64,000 nt of DNA from Progne subis subis (lineage: Eukaryota; Chordata; Aves; Passeriformes; Hirundinidae): positions 10,292,360-10,356,359 of the forward strand of contig JAKJHU010000030.1 in assembly GCA_022316685.1 (NCBI GenBank), read 5' to 3'. The translations under genes were made by a program, and so were the position numbers. Below, piece by piece: positions 51,706-64,000 of this stretch (position 1 is its first letter; each line of letters opens with the position of its first letter). Below the pieces are notes generated by a model. That model worked only from the letters and a program-made list of their open reading frames with translations, was not told where the DNA came from and searched no databases.

Positions 51706-53245
51706 AAGCTGAAAAGTTGCTCTGCTGATAGATCCTTTTTAAAATTAACACCCTCAAATGTCAGAAATTACCCCTAAATTCAAAGCCTAATTTTCCCTGG
51801 ACTATAAAAAAATTCCTTTTCATAGAGAAAATCCATTTCCTGAGAAAAACAAGAGAAAAAGAATAATTATAGAAAGGTCTCTCCTGTGCGTTGGCAGGGC
51901 AGGTCCTTTTCTATATTTTTGTTTCAAGTTCTAATGTTCAGTTATGGCAGTTCTTTACTCTTTTGGGACTTTAGGATATCTTATTTTTCACCAGCTTTGT
52001 AGTCTGAATGTAGGTTTACCTCCCCTCTCCAGGCTTTCTGCTCTCTTATCCCTTAAATATCAATCAGCTTTCCTGCTTTTCCTTTTGCACCCCTGAAGCT
52101 TCTCCTCCCCACAAATGCTCAGAGCAAGCCCCCTCTTCTAGTGGAGGGATTTCATCTGAGAAAAAGCACAAAGTGCTGAGTTACTCTCTCACAGAAACAT
52201 GACATACATTTCATAACATACTACAAACAAACAAAACCAGACTCCAACTCTTAAATTATACACTCATGTATATATTTGAGCTTCTTCTTCAAGGCTCTTC
52301 TTCAAGGCACATTCACAAGCCTGTCTTCACATTGAGCATTTAAATGTACAGAGACCCCCTGTCCCTGTAGTACTAAGCAGAAATCACTTGAGATTTTGCA
52401 CTCTGTATTGCTATGCTGTGAAGTAACTTCTTGACAAACAGAAGAGTGGCATGTACAATTTTTTTATCTCGGCTTTTTCATATGCATTTACAATGGTGAG
52501 AAAAGATGCCTCATGACTGGGGTTTTTTTATAATGTATGCAGTATGACTGCTTTTTAAATACAATTATCAAGGAATCATAAATATGTAGGACAAAAAGGG
52601 ATGGGAAGATAGTCTTAGAAAGTAATTAGGGTTTTGTTTACCTCATCTGACATGAATAGCAAATTTTACCTTTTACTGCAATTTCCCTTAGAGAATTCAC
52701 TCTCATATCAGTGCCTGCACAACCTTCATTGTTAGGAGTCTGCTTTATTTATCTTTTCTGCATCTCCCTCATATACTTGAACTATTTTTAAATCCTCTTT
52801 ATGTGTTATTATGTATTATTTAAGCTCAGATGTTTTATTTAGCACTTTAAAAATCTTTTGGAATGCAGTTTTTGCACAAGACACTTTAGAAAATCAAGCT
52901 ATTTATTCATGAGATCTACATCCTAGAACTTTAATACTTCCTATCGAATACAATCACTGATAAGTGTTTTTAGATAGATGTGCACACAAATTTATCAGTC
53001 TAGTTTTTCCTAGAAATCTCTTGCTGAGGCCTACTTCAACAGAATTAGAGAAAAAACTTAGAGACTTGAAAATTAAATAGCATACACTGTTAATTTTCAT
53101 CCATCTCTCCAGACCAAGTGTGGAAAACACTGTATAAACTTTGACTCAAGATCATAATACAGCTCCATAATTCAGAATCTTTGTTGCAGTGCCTAGTTCA
53201 TGAAAGGTTTCAATTACATATGGGCTATCTTGTTAATTCAATGCA

Positions 53246-53450
53246 AACAAACAAACAAACAAACCAAAAATCTACTGATAACAAAATAAAATATTTTAAA
53301 ATATAAACAAAAACAAAAAACAACAAAAAAACCAAACAAAAACAAACAAACGAAAACCCCACACCCCCCCAAAAAAAGAAAATAAAAATAAAAAACCCAA
53401 AGAAACAAACAAAAAAACCCCCACACCAACCAAAAAACCCCAGAGCCACA
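53246..53450. repeat. A/C-only low-complexity tract (CAAA)n
   Basis: About 200 bp with C and A making up most bases on the plus strand: CAAA units, AAAACCC and CACACC groups. It is the strand-reversed counterpart of the G/T tracts at 13399 and 39096. Confidence 0.9.
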
Positions 53451-54319
53451 CAGCTATGAGGGAACAAAGCTTTGTGATAAATCATGCTGCTTATTAAGTA
53501 GTTTAAAACTTCATACTCAATCCAATAATTACTCTTACTCATATACTGATATGAAATGTAAACATCCATGACATATAAAAGTTCCAATTGCTCCTTTTAT
53601 TCCATATTCAAATTGTAACAAGAGAGAATTATTCATATCTGCAAGATGATAAACCTTGGATGTTTTTCAGAGATGACTAGCAGAATGTAGCACAGCTATG
53701 CACGTGTCAGCAGACACACTTTTAATTCCAAGAATGGAAAGAAAACACCCAAATGAACCAACAGTGAAGTTTGATTTAGATAGGTCTACTCTTTTAGTCT
53801 GTAAAATGAAAAATTATGCCAACAGAATCCATGTACACAACATGCACTTTAATCTCTGCTTTCATATGTTAATATATCTGCAATGCTTTTCACCTTGGCA
53901 GTCCAACTTGGGTATGATCAAAATAGATAGTGTGCATTAACTGACTGGTTTGATCAAATGTGGAAAACATGACATTTATTTTCGAGAGGTAAAATTCATG
54001 CTGAAATAACTAGTAGCATATACTGTGATCTTTTTCATTTAGATTTCAGAACCAGCATTCCAAGCAGAATTTACTTGAAAACTGCTTTTCATTAAAGAGA
54101 AGTTTTTTACTCAAAGCACACAATAAAGAATTTTGAAAAGCTTGAAGTTAGACTAGAAAAGAAAAAATTCTTGTTGAAATAAGTATGAAGATGAACAACA
54201 CCACTCATGAGATTCTCTTAATAGCTAGTATGATTCAAAGTTTCTGTTGTATTGTTTTCTACCAGATTTTAAAATTCAGATGTTTAATTCTCATCAATTT
54301 TACATGGATAAATACTTCT

Positions 54320-54355
54320 TGAAATCAGGAAACACAGCTTCTCTTCCTGATTTCA
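54320..54355. repeat. Perfect inverted repeat: 12-bp arms, 12-nt spacer
   Basis: TGAAATCAGGAA (54320-54331) is the exact reverse complement of TTCCTGATTTCA (54344-54355). The sequence could form a hairpin on DNA or in the intron RNA. No associated element was recognised. Confidence 0.85.
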
Positions 54356-55855
54356 GCCATCCTTTGATTCATTGTGGGATCACTGTGAGCATCAGTAACA
54401 GCAGTTCTTAATCCATTAATTCATTGCTTTCTAAGAAAGCACGTAGTTCTTACATCATGTCCATGCCCCTTGCCCTTGAATATTCCGTAATTACACTCAC
54501 TCAATACTCAATAACATTGTCTTTGGCTTTTTGACATACTCCTGACCATTCAATTATACTGTTTAATAACATATTTCCACACCTTTCGCCTTACAAGTAC
54601 TCCGCACCTTTCATTTAATCTTCCTTGTTTAGTGTGTTCTTTAATAACAGTCATTACCATAAGATAATTATACTGAGTCTGCATTGATTAAAACACTTGT
54701 ACATTTCTAAGTTGCTTGTGTAATTCCTTTTAATTACGTTTTTAATAGTTTCTTTATTTTATTTTAAGAGAAAACCAAGGAAATGGAAGATGATTTATTC
54801 ATATGCTGCATTTTTCTTCAATTTCTTTTCTGATAACGTGATCCCCTTTCATTTCTTTCACTTGCATCTATCTTAAAACATAGTCAAGCCTATCTTAAAG
54901 TATTCCTTAGCCATGTACATCCATGTTCAGGTCCCTTTGTTTTCTGCAATATACCTATTTTAAAAATTATTCTTGTTCCCCAAATGGTAGTTCCCTTCCA
55001 TTCAGAATACATCTACTTTATTCACTTGTCTCTCCTCATGCTCATCACATGTTTCTGCAACACCTTTTTCTGTTTGTGGTCTTTGATCACCTGACTGAAT
55101 TTGGCAGCAAAGACTAATTATTTTTCATGCTGACCATAAATCAGTAAATCAGTACAGACTGTTCTGCTAATTCTTTTCTGTTTTACTGGATTCTCCTTCT
55201 GTTCACTTGTATTATCATCACCTTAGTTTTTGTGGTTCCTCTATGTTCATCCTTTTTGTTAGCGCTTCAAAGAACCCACTGGAGTTCAACAGAGATAGAT
55301 TTCATACTGATGTGAACCCATCCTTATGCTGTGAATTATTTTCTGCTGCTATCAATCTTATCCAGTTTTGGAACATATATACTCAATATTTATTTCTAAT
55401 ATTCTTATATTTGTTTCTACCTCAACTTTAATTGTTCTGACATACCTCAGCCCCAGATCTTTAAAATTATAAAACTTAAATTATAAAATTGAGAATAGAA
55501 TACTCTCATCAGATGTGATGAATGCATTTTATTTTGAAGTGTGTTTGAAATTTACCTTTTTATCACATCTCATCATGTCTTAATTTTCTTTAATTTATGC
55601 TTTTCCTTTCCCATTATTGCTTTTTTCTGCATAAACCTAGTGCCTCCTCTCACTAATTTTAACTTCCAATAAAACAAAGTTTTATTGACTGTTTCACATG
55701 AGTACAAAATATGAAAGGTAATTGTCTCCTTTGATGTACTGGACTTAGTTCCTTCTTACTCTCCACCTTTTTGACTTCCTGCCCCATGTGTCCAGCACCT
55801 TGCAAGATTCTTTCTTATTCTGCTGTGTTTTCATATAGAAAGACTGTTGACTGTT

Positions 55856-56110
55856 TGTCCTGGTTTGAGACATCCTAGGAGACTGCAACACCAAGGACAC
55901 TCACTGGTGTCCCTTCCTACCAGAACATTATAGCCCCCTCTTTCTTCACGAGTCTCCTGTTTCCCCTGTGCTGGCATGGGAGGTGAACAAACAAGCAGCA
56001 ACCCTGCACCACAGCACACCAGGACAGAAGTACACTGCACCTGGGTAGCCTGACCACATATAATTGTTACTGTCTTATGTTTTAATTTCCCAAAGTAATA
56101 AAAACTTGAA
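55856..56110 (-). mobile_element. Probable LTR fragment, minus orientation
   Basis: The plus strand starts TGTCCTGGTTTGAGACATCC, so the minus strand ends CTCAAACCAGGACA, a terminus typical of songbird LTRs. It is moderately GC-rich up to about 56060 and borders a CR1 copy at 56112. The other end and a target duplication were not found. Confidence 0.45.
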
Positions 56111-56111
56111 A

Positions 56112-56490
56112 TCATAAAACAGTCTGGGTTTGAGGGAACCTTAAAGATCATATATTTCCAAACCCTTGAAAGTTTGGGCAGGGCCACCTTCATTTAGACC
56201 AGATTGTCCAACCTGGCCTTAAACACTACAGAGATGGAAAATCCACAAATTGGGGGACCTGTTCCAGTATCTTACCACCCTCACAGAGAAGAATTTCTTC
56301 CTAATATCTAATCCTCTGTCAGTTTAAAGCCATTTCCCTTTGTCCTATTGCTACACATCTTTCTAAAAAAATTGTGCTCCAGCTTTCTTGTGGACTTCTT
56401 TTAGGTACTGGAAGGCTTCTATAAGGCAACCCTGGAACCAAAACCACTCCAACTCTCACGGTTACAACTTCATCTGTCTTGGTAATATCT
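56112..56490 (-). mobile_element. CR1 LINE 3' fragment, minus orientation
   Basis: The CR1 3' region can be followed on the plus strand in reverse complement: ATCATAAAACAGTCTGGGTT, GGGCAGGGCCACCTTCATTT, GTCCAACCTGGCCTTAAACA, ACCTGTTCCAGTATCTTACC, CTCACAGAGAAGAATTTCTT, CCATTTCCCTTTGTCCTATT. It is truncated near 56490. Confidence 0.9.
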
Positions 56491-56501
56491 TTCTTTTAGA
56501 T

Positions 56502-56534
56502 TTTTTTTTTTTACTTTTTTTTTTTTTTTTTTTT
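56502..56534. repeat. T-rich run
   Basis: Two T runs separated by AC, next to the truncated end of the CR1 copy. Confidence 0.9.
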
Positions 56535-57610
56535 CATATAATACCAATTTCCTTGATTTAAGACTCTTTTCTATTGCCTGAGGAAATCTCAGACCTGCTT
56601 GATAAAGCCTTATTACAAAAACAAACAAACAAACAAAAACAACAAACACAAAAATTATTGTGTTTGTGAATTGCACAAAGAGCATTGAAGATACTCTCTG
56701 AAAATCAGCACTTAGGAGTTCAAAGTTATTGAGGATTTCTTAACTAAATTGCCATTTTATTTCAATTTGTTCTTAAAAGCATTTGCTTTCTCAAACAAAA
56801 TATTCTGATGCCTATTCTCTGCACAACTTATTGGAAATTGGGATATGATGAAGTTTAGACACCATGAAGTTTTCAAAAGAAATTTAACTTTTATCTCTGA
56901 TTTGTATAATTTTAAGGTTATGATAAAAGAGGGTTGTGGTAAATAACAGAGTAAGACAGATTGTCTTGCCCTTGCATAAGCTATAACAAGGTACCAAAAT
57001 TACTTTTCCAATCTTTTGCTAGGGTTGACTGTAAACTCTGTAACTCAATCAGTGCAACTGGTACAGAATACCAGTCAAAAAGAAACAATTACTATATATT
57101 ATCACCACATTTGAAACATTTTCTGGAGGTACTGCTTTTCCTCCAGAGAGTAATTTCTTATCTCAGTTACAGACACATCTTCTGAAAGAGGTTTAGGTAT
57201 ATTTTTTAGTCTTGTCTTCCACTTTATGGTGAAAACTACTAGAAGGACAAAGGTTTCTGTTCTCTCCTGTCAACCTTGAGTGGGTTACTTCTTTGAAGAA
57301 ACATATGATCTAAAATACAGTAGGAGTATTCATATTCACAGGAAGTACATTCTGAGTTGCAGGAGGTTTAAATTGGAACGGTAGCAAAATAAAAAACTGG
57401 ATCCCATGCAACAAAAGTACCCACACCATTTTTATTAAATATATTATTATTTTTTATTAATAAATTAATATATTTATATTAATATAATTAATAAATTTTT
57501 ATTGCCATTGTTTGCATTTCTTGTTCTACAACAGAAAACTGTTTGTCATTTCCTATAACTGAAAACTAAGAGGGTTTAACTTCAATAGTGTTGCCAATCT
57601 TGGAGGAATT

Positions 57611-57632
57611 AAAAAAAAAAAAAAAAAAAAAA
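57611..57632. repeat. Poly-A (22 nt)
   Basis: Pure adenine run. Confidence 0.95.
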
Positions 57633-59270
57633 GATGAAACATAAATCTAGAAACCTCTAGGTCATTCAATAAGAGATTATCAGCTTCACAGGAAAATAGA
57701 GGGGGTTTTAACTCCCCTTTAGGCATTTAATTACTTTGGTTTATATATAACTCTCTGACACAGAATAGTCTTCTGCTTCTATTTTAAAAGGATTGCTAGC
57801 ACCACCACAGATGAAACAAAGTCTGGTTTCAACAAAGTCAGCTGAAATACACCCAGAATTTTATCCCCAGTATGTAATTAACTTTCCTTCTAAGGATGTT
57901 TCAATATTTCTCTCCTATCCATCACATAACATCTCAATGCCTTGTAGACAAGGGATCATCCGTTCCAAAACAACCGCCCCCTTGCTCATGCAGCCAGATA
58001 TGGGCAATCGCTCAGATGTGACAAGCATCTGGGCAATAGAACTAGACATAAAAACAAGAGAGGACATTTGGAATCTCATCACAGAACAAATTAAAAATAC
58101 GCTCTGGGATTGAAATCCTGCCACCCTTCATACATGTGGGCACTACAGAGTTGCTGGGCAATCACATTTTTTGTGCTTGGGGAGAGTGTAGATAGATATT
58201 ATAGAGTTTTGAGGTTTTGGTTTTGTTTTGTTTTGTTTTTTTTTGAGATAATTTCGATTTCAAATAATGGAATTTCTTGTCTCAGTGACATTTGGTGATC
58301 CTGCTTCTCAATCCTGTGTTTAAGAATAAACTAAATTTTAAGGTATGACTTCCTCATTTTAGGAGAATTAATTGTGAAAAGCATCTTCACTAGTATTCTG
58401 AGCTTGCACTCTTTCTTCATTACCTGCTCTTCCTACAATTCTGCCACGTAAAGAAAAGTGGAAAGTAACCATCATAAAATCAGAAATTGCATCAGGCATC
58501 TTCCCGGCAGTCCTAAAGAGAATGCCATATCAAAGGGACGTCTGAAAATAAATTCATGCAAAAGTTGTGTTTGATAACATAGGAAGTTTACTCTGTGGAA
58601 AAGACAGGAACAGAGATTCCATTGCAAAGATAAGTTGTTGAAATAATTATATTTATTTTATATTTCCTTTTCACTGTTTCTTTCTCTGCAAAGCTAACCA
58701 CATGTCCAGAGATCCTTAATGCTCTTTATTTGCTGGGGTTTTTTTTATTCAAATGTGTGATCTGAGAAACTTAATTTCATAATTAAATTGTGATATTTGT
58801 AAAGTTAACTTAGAACCATCTCCCAGCAAATCAAAATGACAGGGAAGGCTACTCACAGAATACTATGTACTGGCAATAGTATTTTGAAGTATTATATTTT
58901 TTTTAGAAATGAACTCACAGAGATTTCCTGATTTGTAAATAAAATACTTTAGATTAAAATTTTAATTTTATTAAAATATGCTGATAAGGAGCCACTTCTT
59001 TTCACAAGAACTTCATGAAGACAATTGTAAGATACACCAACTGAAGTATCAAGTCAAAATATTGCTTCTAAAGCAGTTTATAATTTATGTTGCATTAAAG
59101 TACAGCTATTTTGGGTCTCTGGGATATAGATAAGTTAAGAGGGCTTTGAGAAATTTTATTTGCAAAAATGTAAAAAGTAAATTGAGTTTTCCATATCAGA
59201 ATAATTAATTGATAATACATTAAAATTGGTAATTAAGAAAACTCTTAATTAAGGGAAACAGTCACTTAAT

Positions 59271-59289
59271 AAGGCTCTTGAAGAGCCTT
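59271..59289. repeat. Short palindrome AAGGCTCTT-G-AAGAGCCTT
   Basis: Nine-base perfect inverted arms around a single G. Confidence 0.85.
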
Positions 59290-59321
59290 TGCTCTTGGCA
59301 ATAGTGGAATATAAGGAAATA

Positions 59322-59326
<5 letters not shown>

Positions 59327-59353
<27 letters not shown>
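59327..59353. repeat. Poly-A (27 nt)
   Basis: Pure adenine run. Confidence 0.95.
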
Positions 59354-59357
<4 letters not shown>

Positions 59358-59619
59358 AGCAAAAGTAATTTCTGAAGAAATTAACATTGATTTAGTACTA
59401 CACTTTTAAATTAAAGTTGAACTGTCCCATAGCATTAGTTTTCAAATTAATTGTAATGTGACAGGAAAACAGACAATATAATGCTGAGTCAAATTCCCTA
59501 AATTTAAAGCCCATTGGTATACACAGTAAACCTCTGTCATTATATACTTGGTTCATTAAAATCTAAAATCTGGGGTATGGACCATTTTAAAGAGATTTAC
59601 ACTGAGACATATCTAGAGA

Positions 59620-59834
59620 GGGAAGGGAAGGGAAGGGAAGGGAAGGGAAGGGAAGGGAAGGGAAGGGAAGGGAAGGGAAGGGAAGGGAAGGGAAGGGAAG
59701 GGAAGGGAAGGGAAGGGAAGGGAAGGGAAGGGAAGGGAAGGGAAGGGAAGGGAAGGGAAGGGAAGGGAAGGGAAGGGAAGGGAAGGGAAGGGAAGGGAAG
59801 GGAAGGGAAGGGAAGGGAAGGGAAGGGAAGGGAA
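59620..59834. repeat. Uninterrupted pentanucleotide microsatellite (GGGAA)43
   Basis: Exactly 215 bp of GGGAA without a single visible interruption, all purine on the plus strand and all pyrimidine (TTCCC) on the CSMD3 transcript strand. Frames of 110-122 codons on both strands read as REGKG or PFPSL repeats and are artefacts. Confidence 0.98.
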
Positions 59835-61223
59835 ACAGTATATTTCCCCTGGTGTTGGAAATCTTGCAGCGGTTTCAGGTAAGTGACAGAAAAGATTATT
59901 GTAAATCTAAGTAATCTGCTGAAATTCATATATAGCTTTAGAGAACGAAAGAAACAGTTCCCATAAACCTTCTAAAACATCATAGATGTAGTCAAACTCA
60001 GAAAGTGTGTGGGGAGAAGGGGTAAAAAAGTCAGAATAAGGATAAAAATTTTAGTAAGTATTCAGATTGGAAATAAGCACTATGACATAAATACAATGGT
60101 GGTTTAAGTGACTTCAGATAGACTAGAAAAGATTTTAAAGACTCAGTGCTTGGAAAATCAGGAAAAAATTAAGGCTCTGTTTAAACTTTCTACCAATAGA
60201 AATTGAACAGTATTTAATGAATGCTACCACAGACAGTCTTCCTATATTCTGTTTCCTTCTTCCAAAAAAGTAAAAGACTGACATCTTTGGCAGCTCAGGT
60301 TACTTCAGCCATAAACAGCCTAAAAGTTCTTCTTATGCACTCACAGGGGTGGCCTCCAAAAAAATATAATTTTTAAAATATAAAGTAAAAACATTCCTAT
60401 TTCACATCATATAAATATCCACCAGGCCTTTGAGACTGCTATAAACTTGAGAAGAAATAATTGCCTAACTAGTGCTTCATGCTTCTGAAACATTACCTTC
60501 TCCATTAAAATATCAGCTTTCACAGTGAGACATATATAAAACTTGATGTCAATAGCTTCTCTGTGATGCCATTGCTGTAGGATTTGGACCATTGTACCAA
60601 ATGAACCCCATGTACTCTACAATAACCTAAATGATCTAGGTTAGCCAAATTAAAATTGTGTTGAGAATTATAGGAAGCAGCAGCAGGAAAATCCAATTGT
60701 ATTCTTTGATATACTTTGGACTCCATGGGATTTTCTGCTTTTCATTTTCTAGATTACATTATAGTGAAAACACCCCCAAAACCACGTCAAAGAGACACAG
60801 ACTATATAAGGGTAAGCTGAATGCAGGGGGATCAGGAAAACTTTTCATCATGAATTTAACATTATGGGACAGTTTCTGTCAGTTCTTAAAAATTAAAGGA
60901 GAGCATTTTAAACATCTTGGAAAAAATTTAATACCATTTATAAACAGAAATTTATTCTCATTTTTAAACTTAAAATTTCTAAGAAAGGTAGTCTTTGATT
61001 GAAGCAACCTTTTAATATATTAAAAAAAAAAAATCTTCTCATCTAAAAAGCTATGGAATGCTATGATTTTTTTTCAATGGTTTCAGGTGTCTGAATCCAA
61101 AAGCAAATTTTCAGATGTCAGAAAATATTTTCAGAATTTTTAACTTTGAATTTATTCACGTTGTACTTTTCTGAATTTGCAGGAGGTCAAAGGATAAACA
61201 TCTTTACCATGTATTTTTATGTG

Positions 61224-61225
<2 letters not shown>

Positions 61226-61288
<63 letters not shown>
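61226..61288. repeat. (AT)n microsatellite, about 31 units
   Basis: Uninterrupted AT alternation for 63 bp; self-complementary and able to extrude as a cruciform. Confidence 0.98.
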
Positions 61289-61295
<7 letters not shown>

Positions 61296-62563
61296 GAAGC
61301 GAGAATCTAAATTTCAGTAGTCTCTTGAGGGAGTTTAGGCTAAGCAAAGATCAAAAGATAAAGACCGTTGTTAGTCACTGCAATATCTGAGCTTGTAGGA
61401 TTTTTTAATTGTACCAAATTTATTGATATCATGAAAACAATAACTTTAATATTATCAATATTGTTTATATAACCTATATTATCTAATATCTATATTATCT
61501 AATACATATTTTATATAAATATATATCTTCCCATTATTTATATTTAGAAAGCAAACATCATCACCAGAGTATTTGACATTAAAATATGTAATATTTAAAA
61601 ATTTTTTTTCTAAAAAGTAAGTCAGAGATTTATTTCTCCATACCATAGAAAGTACTTCAAACTCATGAAAAAAGTTCAAGAAAATGTATTAAAACTGTTC
61701 TACAAGAAAAAGTGTACAGTTGTGTCCAACTCTTTGGCACTGATCTTCCTTGATTTTTTTTTTTACATTATTTAGTAGTGATCAGAATGCTAAAATGTTA
61801 TAGAGCCGAGCAGCACAATCTAGTGTTGTTTCAAGTTTTATTTGGTCCCAAAAGTCACAGGACTATTGAAGTTGTTGTTATTACTCTATACATACATTCT
61901 GGTCCTTTCCAGAGAAAACCTGCTTCACCCATAGGCAGACAGGTGACCTTCATACTCTCAGTTGCTAAGGAGGAAATCAGCATATTATGGCAAAACATTA
62001 GGAGCTGGCTGTTGTGAACAGCCAGGTTTTAAACATCAGCTAATGAGAAGTACCCCTGGCCAGCTGCCCTTAATATGACTTTGAGGTAGAGAGAGTCAAC
62101 ATGAACTGATTCATCCATGCCAGCTGATGTTTCCAGCCTACCATGTGAGATAAACATTTCCATGTAGAGTCATCACCACGAAGAAGAGAATAATTATCTC
62201 TCTAGCTCTTTTGATATAAAGCTAACTGTGGCCATTTGCAGAAAGAGGAAAGAGGGATAAATATTTAATGGCATCACTGGGGTTTTCTTTTTCCTGCTCC
62301 ATTGAAAATAGCAAACAGAGAAACAAACAAGAACCCAACCTCAACAGCTCAGCATCAAAGAAAAACTCATTTGATCTCCAGAAGTGACCAGTTACCCTTC
62401 TCCATATTCGTGACATCTTCTGGCCAAAAATGCTGAATCACCTGAACTAGGTTTGTAGAACAAATTTAGACAAATAGGTTATGTGAAAAGTCATACGAAA
62501 TGAATCTATTAAAAAATACATTCCATTAAAAAATATATTCAATTAAAAAAATGTCTAAAATGG

Positions 62564-62581
62564 AAAAAAAAAAAAAAAAAA
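62564..62581. repeat. Poly-A (18 nt)
   Basis: Pure adenine run. Confidence 0.95.
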
Positions 62582-62976
62582 GAATTCAGTCAAACAGTGC
62601 AGCACTGAAGTAACAGAAACAAGAAGAAAAATAAGTAAGAAATTGTAACTTGGATAGCATACTTGGAATGAAAAATTGTTTTAGACAGTTATACAACTTT
62701 ATTTAAAAAAAAAATTCTTGCAAATACTGAGATATTTTTAGCAAAATGTCTTCATATTCATTTGTATGGGACAAAAGAACCTGGCGTATTACTTTCTACC
62801 ATGTCTGCTGATTGGAATTTGGACGTACTTTACTAATGTGCTAGGTATTGTATATTCACAAATACCTCTTACATACTAATACATCATAACTACTCTCATG
62901 CCAATAATTTCTGCATGGTAAAAATGCAGATGTCTAGACTGACTCTTTCTTCTTTTGTTTCAGCATAACCGAGCAC

Positions 62977-62977
<1 letters not shown>

Positions 62978-63007
<30 letters not shown>
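62978..63007. repeat. Poly-A (30 nt)
   Basis: Pure adenine run. Confidence 0.95.
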
Positions 63008-63011
<4 letters not shown>

Positions 63012-63855
63012 ATTATTTCTTGAGACTTAATGACAATTTATTATATAATAGCCCTAGTCTCAGAAATTCAGTTCCTCCCTCCCAATCATTAATACTCAGC
63101 GAGGTCCAGTGTTTCTTCTGATCAAGTAAGTGAAACACGTCATTTTCTATTAAATTGTGTGACTTTATATCAGTAATTGATGTGTTCCCGGGTATTAGCT
63201 TATTTCACCTTTTGGCAACTGTTACTCCAAATGTCTCATCCATTCTGCAGTACTGATGTCTGCTTTCAGTAGCCAATATTTCTGAAATTAATCAGCACCC
63301 TATATTTTTTTAAAAATTGCTGGTAGTATTGCCAGTGGCTTATCATGAATAATCATCCCCTCTGACATGACAAACTAGCTCTAACAGGAAAGCTATTACT
63401 TTGAAACAAATTGTACTGCATTGAAATATCCCCAGTAGTAAAGAATCTCAATAGAGTATTAAAGCTTGTTCAACTGAAAACAATGAGGAGAGAGACCTTT
63501 ATGTCTTTCTCAGGTCATATTCTTTTTATTAAATATCAGATAACAGCAGTGTCTTGCCTAACAAAATTTTCAGGAGGGAGGCACCTTTTTTAAACTTTGA
63601 TTTATATTTTGTCATTAAAAGAATAAGTATTAGATCCTCTTAGTATAAATATGAGGGGCCTCTCCTCTTTTTGATGCGGTTTTCTTTCCCTAAACCAAGG
63701 ACCCGTTATTGTTAGTTACTGATTCTCTACTTCTTTATGGCAAAGGCAAATGTCTGCTTATAAGAGAGCAAATATGAATACAGGGACAGCCTTTTTCAAT
63801 GGAAACATTTTTTAAATATTTGATTTCTGTATATATGCATGCATGTGAAAATAGG

Positions 63856-63889
63856 AAGAAAGAGAGAGAGAGAAAGAAAGAAAGAAAGA
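63856..63889. repeat. (GA)n(GAAA)n purine microsatellite
   Basis: Alternating GA units followed by four GAAA units. Confidence 0.95.
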
Positions 63890-64000
63890 CAGGAAACACA
63901 CATACCTATAATACTTCTCTAGGGAATTAAATATTCTTTTTAAAAGCCCATAATAATCCTTGTGGTGAGGAAATGCTCAGTCTCACCCTGTGTATGGAGG

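Noticed and set aside
59514..59929. Frames with REGKG or PFPSL repeats
   Set aside because: They are translations of the GGGAA microsatellite on either strand.

Overview
The window looks like vertebrate, and specifically avian (probably songbird), nuclear DNA. It is AT-rich and almost entirely intronic. Its recognisable transposons are CR1 LINE fragments and passerine-type retroviral LTRs; I recognised no Alu-type SINE or mammalian L1. No bacterial, phage or CRISPR-like features are visible. Family names for repeats come from my own recognition of conserved stretches, not from a database search.

The only protein-coding content I can support is two exons on the minus strand, at 50258-50480 and 23817-23929. 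Joined, they encode one complete CUB domain, beginning [11 protein letters not shown] and ending GFKVYYE. I identify it as the first CUB domain of CSMD3 (CUB and Sushi multiple domains 3), a very large single-pass membrane protein of neurons. Both exons have canonical AG/GT borders. Reading phases fit exactly: phase 1 in, phase 2 between, phase 1 out. The gene therefore runs from high to low coordinates. 50481-64000 is the 3' part of the preceding intron, 23930-50257 is a complete intron of 26,328 bp, and 1-23816 is the beginning of the next intron. No other exon, promoter or RNA gene was recognised.

Layout of the repeats. 166-1254 is an antisense LTR split by a younger 347-bp solo LTR (243-589) that has a perfect 6-bp target duplication. 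8125-8425 is a CR1 fragment, and 10748-10985 holds two abutting CR1 3' fragments. 14880-17095 is a composite: a CR1 body that stops abruptly, then a GC-rich block of unknown identity holding a 287-bp solo LTR with perfect 6-bp terminal repeats and a perfect 6-bp target duplication. 17805-18490 is another LTR related to the one at 166-1254. Degraded LTR ends lie at 31362-31475 and 32285-32408. A GC-rich island lies at 45430-45810, CR1 at 48541-49610, a solo-type LTR in the same orientation as the gene at 51150-51705, and an LTR end followed by CR1 at 55856-56490.

Microsatellites are abundant. The most striking are 43 uninterrupted GGGAA units (59620-59834), about 19 TTTTCC units (18811-18926), about 31 AT units (61226-61288), a 400-bp tract of almost only G and T (39096-39502), and homopolymers up to about 55 nt.

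I found no evidence of an undescribed biological system. What deserves a second look is the nested transposon history, the LTR just upstream of the first CUB exon, and the long strand-asymmetric or purine-only tracts.
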